A stretch of DNA of 24,427 nucleotides from NCBI GenBank assembly GCA_045577655.1, contig JAZNIU010000047.1, positions 1 to 24,427 of the forward strand, in the 5' to 3' direction. Numbering within the stretch: the first letter of the stretch is position 1; the number at the start of each line of letters is the position of its first letter. Below are positions 20,793 to 24,427 of this stretch, piece after piece. The translations under genes and the position numbers were made by a program. The notes below the pieces were generated by a model, which did no database searches, had not been told where the DNA came from, and was given only the letters and a program-made list of their open reading frames with translations. The stretch is from RGIG7450 sp045577655. Lineage in GTDB: Bacteria > Bacillota > Clostridia > RUG12999.

Positions 20793-22346
20793 ATGAATAG
20801 TAATAGCAGAACAAAGAATACAATTCTAAATGTGATTGGCGGAACCGCAGTAAAAATTTCAGGCTTTTTCACGACATTTATTACAAGAACGGTCTTCCTG
20901 CATATTCTTGGAATAGAATATGCAGGGGTTTCCAGTGTTTTTACAAATGTGTTAACCGTACTGTCGTTTGCAGAACTTGGAATCGGAACAGCGATAACGT
21001 ATGCTTTGTATAAACCTATTGCTGAGAATGATAACAGGCAAATCAGCAAACTTATGAATGCTTATAAAAAAATATATTCAACCATTGCGGCTATAATTTT
21101 TCTATTAGGCTTGTGTTTGCTGCCGTTTTTGGAGTACATAATAAAAGATGCGCCAAGCATAAAAGAAAATTTGCGGCTCATATATTTGTTTTATCTTGCA
21201 AATACATCTGTTTCCTATTTATTAATATACAAGTCCACTTTTCTTATTGCTGTACAAAAGAACCATTTGGTTTCCAAATACAGCGTTATTATATCAATAG
21301 TTAAGATGATTGTGGAATGCATAGCATTACTTGTTTTCAAAAGTTTTATTATTTACCTTGTTTGCTCTGTTATATTCAGTTTTACTCAGAATTTGATAGT
21401 TGCCAAGGTTGCAGAACATGAATATCCAATCCTAAAAGAGAAAAGTAAAGAAAAATTGGAAGAGAGCGAAAAAAAGGCTCTTTTTAAAGATACTAAGGCA
21501 CTTGCCATGTATAAAGTATCGGGAACTGTTTTAAATGGAACAGACAATATCTTGATTTCAGCACTGTTTGGGACAAGCAGTGCAGGTATACTTGGCAACT
21601 ATAATTTGATAACTGCACAAATATATTCATTTGTGATGATTCTTTTTTCTAACACGTCTGCAAGCGTAGGCAATCTTGCGGCTACCTCGGATGAAAAACA
21701 TCAATATAAGATATTTCGGAAGATGTTATTTATATGTTTCTGGCTTTATTGTTTTTGTGTTACCAGTCTTTGGACATTGTTAAATCCGTTTATGCATATT
21801 TGGCAAAGCGGACGACATGTGTTTAGCGGATACATTGTTGCATTGCTTCTTATTGAGTTTTATATCCGTGGGATGCTTAGTCCTGTAACACAGTTCAGAA
21901 CATCAAACGGACTCTTTGTTCAGGGGAAATACAGACCGGTAATTATGGCTATAATAAATATTGTAACATCAATAGTATTGGCAAAATGGATTGGAATTGC
22001 AGGGATTTTTCTGGGAACAATTATTTCGCGAGTCACAACACAGCTTTGGTATGATCCGTGGCTAATATATAAGAAAGTATTTCATATAAATGTTTTGGAA
22101 TATTTTAAAACATATATTCTATATGGTTCTGTTACTGTCGCATGTTGTATTTTAACAAGCACATTATTAAATGTTATATGTCCACAACAAGGGGTTGTTA
22201 AGCTATTAGTTGGTGTTGTATTGTGTGCCCTTATACCCAATATAACAATAATTGGTATATTCCACAAGACTGAATCATTTGCATCAACAGTAAATATATT
22301 AAAAGGTATGTTAAAAAATAAATTGTTTTTGAGGGAACGCACATGA
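20793..22346 (+). CDS. Lipid-linked repeat-unit flippase (Wzx-like polysaccharide exporter)
   Basis: 517 residues with about 12-14 hydrophobic segments spread along the whole length and a long charged cytoplasmic loop near residues 213-235 (LKEKSKEKLEESEKKA). This is the build of MOP-superfamily polysaccharide flippases. The N-terminus NTILNVIGGTAVKISGFFTTFITRTVFLHILG, with FLHILGIEYAGVSSVF, and the segment FAELGIGTAITYALYKPIAE are typical of this family. It should translocate undecaprenyl-linked oligosaccharide across the cytoplasmic membrane. A GGAAGAAAGCGG site precedes the ATG. The stop overlaps the next start (ATGA), showing coupling. The coding region is AT-rich and probably acquired as a block. 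Confidence 0.9.
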   Translation: MNSNSRTKNTILNVIGGTAVKISGFFTTFITRTVFLHILGIEYAGVSSVFTNVLTVLSFAELGIGTAITYALYKPIAENDNRQISKLMNAYKKIYSTIAAIIFLLGLCLLPFLEYIIKDAPSIKENLRLIYLFYLANTSVSYLLIYKSTFLIAVQKNHLVSKYSVIISIVKMIVECIALLVFKSFIIYLVCSVIFSFTQNLIVAKVAEHEYPILKEKSKEKLEESEKKALFKDTKALAMYKVSGTVLNGTDNILISALFGTSSAGILGNYNLITAQIYSFVMILFSNTSASVGNLAATSDEKHQYKIFRKMLFICFWLYCFCVTSLWTLLNPFMHIWQSGRHVFSGYIVALLLIEFYIRGMLSPVTQFRTSNGLFVQGKYRPVIMAIINIVTSIVLAKWIGIAGIFLGTIISRVTTQLWYDPWLIYKKVFHINVLEYFKTYILYGSVTVACCILTSTLLNVICPQQGVVKLLVGVVLCALIPNITIIGIFHKTESFASTVNILKGMLKNKLFLRERT

Positions 22347-23539
22347 AAATTGGGATACTTACTTTTCATAAAAGTACAAATAATGGTGCGGTTATGCAGG
22401 CTTATTCGCTGTCAAACAAAATAAAAGATGTTTTTGGCGATTGCAGGGTAGAAATAATTGACTACAGCACCCAGGCTATTTATGACTATTACCACTTTTC
22501 TTTTAAAAAAGAGTTAAAAAAGCTGTTTAAAGAATTTTCTGTTTTAAATATTAAAAGAATCATACTCAAAGTATATGAGTACTTGTACTATAAAAGAAAA
22601 AGAAACAAGGTTTTTGAAAAAAGTCAGGACAAGCTTATGCTTTCAGACTATTCAATTCTCGATAACTCTTTCCATAAATTGTTCAAAATTATAAATGAGA
22701 GGTATGATGTGTTAGTTGTAGGAAGTGACGCAGTCTGGAACTATGTTATACGAGGATTTCCAAACGCATATTTCCCCGACAAAACAGTGAAGTGCATGAA
22801 ACTGAGCTATGCGGCAAGCTGTTACGGGATGGACTTTTTAAAGTGCCAGGAACAAAACAGAACCAAAATGGGCGAGATTTTTTCTGATTTTAAGTTTATC
22901 GGTGTGCGGGACGAGGCAACGGAAGAAATGGTGAAATGGAGTGGTTGCACACTTTCTCCGGTACACACCTGTGACCCGACAGTTTTCCTTGATGTAGACA
23001 ATTTACCTATTAGCATAAACAGTTTAAAAAAGAGGCTCAAAAAACGGGGGTTCGATTTTGAAAAACCGACGATAGGTGTTATGGGCTCGCCTAAAATGTG
23101 CAGGATGATTCGGTCTTTATACGGCAAAGAATATCAGATTGTCGCTCTTTATATTAGGCTGAAAGATGCAGATGTTAATTTGTATGATTTGGAGCCGTTT
23201 GAATGGGCATATGTGTTCAGATATTTTAAGATAACGTTCACAACTTTTTTCCATGGAACGCTGCTTTCCATGAAAAACGGCACACCGGTTATTTGTATTT
23301 CTCACGGGATGGAATTTGAAAAGGTGCATACACCAAAAACACTGGATGTCTTAAACAGACTGGGCTACAGCGACTGGTATTTTAAGACCGACTATAAAGG
23401 GGAAAATTTTGGCTCTATCAAACAAAAAGCAGATGAATTGATGGGGAAAGATATGAAACGGGAAATTCTTGGCAGAATGGACAAAGAGGCAGAAAGTTTT
23501 AAACCTTTCTGCGATAAACTTGAGGAACTCTTAAGATAA
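22343..23539 (+). CDS. Polysaccharide pyruvyl transferase family protein
   Basis: 398 residues. The family (CsaB/WcaK-like, PF04230) adds a pyruvate ketal from phosphoenolpyruvate to a sugar, giving a negative charge. Landmarks are KIGILTFHKSTNNGAVMQAYSL at the N-terminus, DVLVVGSDAVWN (about 120-132), KLSYAASCYGM, FIGVRDEATEEMVKWSG, HTCDPTVFLD and the C-terminal ITFTTFFHGTLLSMKNGTPVICIS, with the conserved FHG. Translation is coupled to the flippase through the ATGA overlap. Decoration of the surface polymer with pyruvate is likely; PEP use is family knowledge, not visible here. Confidence 0.9.
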   Translation: MKIGILTFHKSTNNGAVMQAYSLSNKIKDVFGDCRVEIIDYSTQAIYDYYHFSFKKELKKLFKEFSVLNIKRIILKVYEYLYYKRKRNKVFEKSQDKLMLSDYSILDNSFHKLFKIINERYDVLVVGSDAVWNYVIRGFPNAYFPDKTVKCMKLSYAASCYGMDFLKCQEQNRTKMGEIFSDFKFIGVRDEATEEMVKWSGCTLSPVHTCDPTVFLDVDNLPISINSLKKRLKKRGFDFEKPTIGVMGSPKMCRMIRSLYGKEYQIVALYIRLKDADVNLYDLEPFEWAYVFRYFKITFTTFFHGTLLSMKNGTPVICISHGMEFEKVHTPKTLDVLNRLGYSDWYFKTDYKGENFGSIKQKADELMGKDMKREILGRMDKEAESFKPFCDKLEELLR

Positions 23540-23561
23540 AAATCCGAAAGGAAAGATAGAT

Positions 23562-24427
23562 ATGATAAAATCAAAGCTTTTTAAAGGGAAAACACTTATG
23601 ATAACGGGAGGAACAGGGTCTTTTGGTTCGACAGTGCTCAAACACTTTTTAGATTCCGACCTTGCAGAAATAAGAATTTTCTCGCGCGACGAGAAAAAAC
23701 AGGACGATATGCGCCACGAGCTTTTGAGAAAACATCCTGACCTTGCAGAAAAAGTGTCTTTTTATTTAGGTGACGTCAGAAATATAAGGTCTGTTGAAGA
23801 TGCAGTTTCGGATGTAGATTATATTTTTCACGCTGCAGCGCTTAAGCAAGTGCCTTCCTGCGAATTTTTCCCGATGGAAGCGGTGAGAACAAATGTTGAG
23901 GGAACAGACAATGTGCTTCACGCGGCAGTTGCGGCGGGAGTAAAAAAGGTTGTGTGCCTTTCAACAGACAAAGCGGCATATCCCATAAATGCAATGGGAA
24001 TATCAAAAGCTATGATGGAAAAAGTTGCGGGAGCAAACGCCCGTGTTGCTGCAGGCAAAACAACAATATGTACCACCAGATACGGAAATGTTATGTGCAG
24101 CCGCGGCTCAGTAATTCCGCTGTTTATAGACCAGATAAAAGAGGGTAAACCTATTACAGTTACAAATCCCGATATGACAAGATTTCTTATGAATCTTGAT
24201 GAAGCGGTGGACCTTGTTATGTTTGCTTTTGAACACGGCGAGCCGGGCGATTTGTTTGTTCAGAAATCGGATGCAAGCACAATCGGCGACCTGGCAAAAG
24301 CTGATCAGCTGTTGTTTGGCGATACAGGTATAAAAACCATTGGCACACGCCACGGTGAAAAGCTTTTTGAAACCCTGCTCACAGAGGAAGAAAGTGCCCG
24401 CAGCGTAGATATGGGAGATTATTATAA
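23562..24427 (+). CDS. UDP-GlcNAc 4,6-dehydratase/5-epimerase (FnlA/CapE-like), truncated at the window edge
   Basis: 288 codons are present and the frame is still open at the last base; the family is about 340 residues, so only the C-terminal end is missing. The first codons read MIKSKLFKGKTLMITGGTGSFGS, with the extended-SDR NAD(P)-binding motif GGTGSFG. The catalytic region is STDKAAYPINAMGISKAMMEK. The Tyr of the usual YxxxK is replaced by Met (MGISK), a feature of the FnlA/CapE group rather than of PseB-like enzymes, where Tyr is often kept. TTRYGNVMCSRGSVIPLF and RHGEKLFETLL support the family. It starts the pathway to UDP-L-FucNAc or a related 6-deoxy amino sugar. AAAGGAAAG precedes the ATG. 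Confidence 0.9.
   Translation, partial: MIKSKLFKGKTLMITGGTGSFGSTVLKHFLDSDLAEIRIFSRDEKKQDDMRHELLRKHPDLAEKVSFYLGDVRNIRSVEDAVSDVDYIFHAAALKQVPSCEFFPMEAVRTNVEGTDNVLHAAVAAGVKKVVCLSTDKAAYPINAMGISKAMMEKVAGANARVAAGKTTICTTRYGNVMCSRGSVIPLFIDQIKEGKPITVTNPDMTRFLMNLDEAVDLVMFAFEHGEPGDLFVQKSDASTIGDLAKADQLLFGDTGIKTIGTRHGEKLFETLLTEEESARSVDMGDYY

Overview
The window looks like a chromosomal segment of a gut-associated, low-GC Clostridia-type Firmicute. The reasons are AGGAGG-type ribosome binding sites, TTGACA/TATAAT promoters, hairpin plus T-run terminators, a bile-salt-hydrolase-like enzyme, clostridial zinc-ribbon membrane proteins and the paired radical-SAM genes of the TIGR03960/TIGR03936 type. Genus cannot be fixed from the sequence alone.

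Layout. (1) 1-612 is an RNA cluster: the 3' half of tRNA-Lys(CTT), tRNA-Glu(CTC), a stand-alone 5S rRNA with its own promoter, tRNA-Asn(GTT), tRNA-Glu(TTC) and a strong terminator. (2) 613-864 has no convincing gene but holds a strongly folded non-coding block. (3) 865-2157 holds a small conserved-looking protein and a choloylglycine hydrolase. (4) 2158-2769 is about 600 bases without a protein gene. It contains a bidirectional hairpin, a likely minus-strand small RNA, a very short promoter-terminator unit and the promoter of the next operon. (5) 2770-4213 encodes two zinc-ribbon membrane proteins. (6) 4333-10422 is a run that may be one operon: mscL, the radical-SAM pair, proB, proA and dprA. 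(7) 10466-10561 on the minus strand is a tiny cysteine-rich membrane peptide gene with its own terminator facing dprA. (8) 10677-13547 holds an ACT-domain protein, its UPF0210 partner, a YbaK-type deacylase and a short-chain dehydrogenase, closed by a terminator. (9) From a perfect-consensus promoter at 13614-13642 to the window edge runs a cell-surface polysaccharide cluster: initiating sugar-phosphate transferase, ATP-grasp ligase, UDP-sugar 6-dehydrogenase, two glycosyltransferases, a hexapeptide acyltransferase, a sugar-transfer-type ATP-grasp, a Wzx-type flippase, a polysaccharide pyruvyl transferase and a truncated UDP-GlcNAc 4,6-dehydratase/5-epimerase.

How the genes work together. The surface cluster reads as a Wzx-dependent pathway. 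PglC/WcaJ-like transfer of a sugar phosphate to undecaprenyl phosphate is followed by two glycosyl transfers, with acetyl and pyruvate decoration and probably carboxyl-linked modification of a uronic acid by the ATP-grasp enzymes, then export by the flippase. UDP-uronic acid and UDP-L-FucNAc-type precursors are made by the dehydrogenase and by the dehydratase at the right edge. No polymerase is visible, so the cluster continues past the edge. The flippase/ATP-grasp/pyruvyl section (about 19.7-23.5 kb) is visibly more AT-rich than the housekeeping genes, as is common for exchanged polysaccharide loci.

The most notable non-routine observations are the autonomous 5S gene, the candidate minus-strand RNA of about 340 nt between the hydrolase and the zinc-ribbon operon, the folded block at 653-735, the easily missed 31-residue gene, and the pairing of an ATP-grasp ligase with a uronic-acid-making dehydrogenase.
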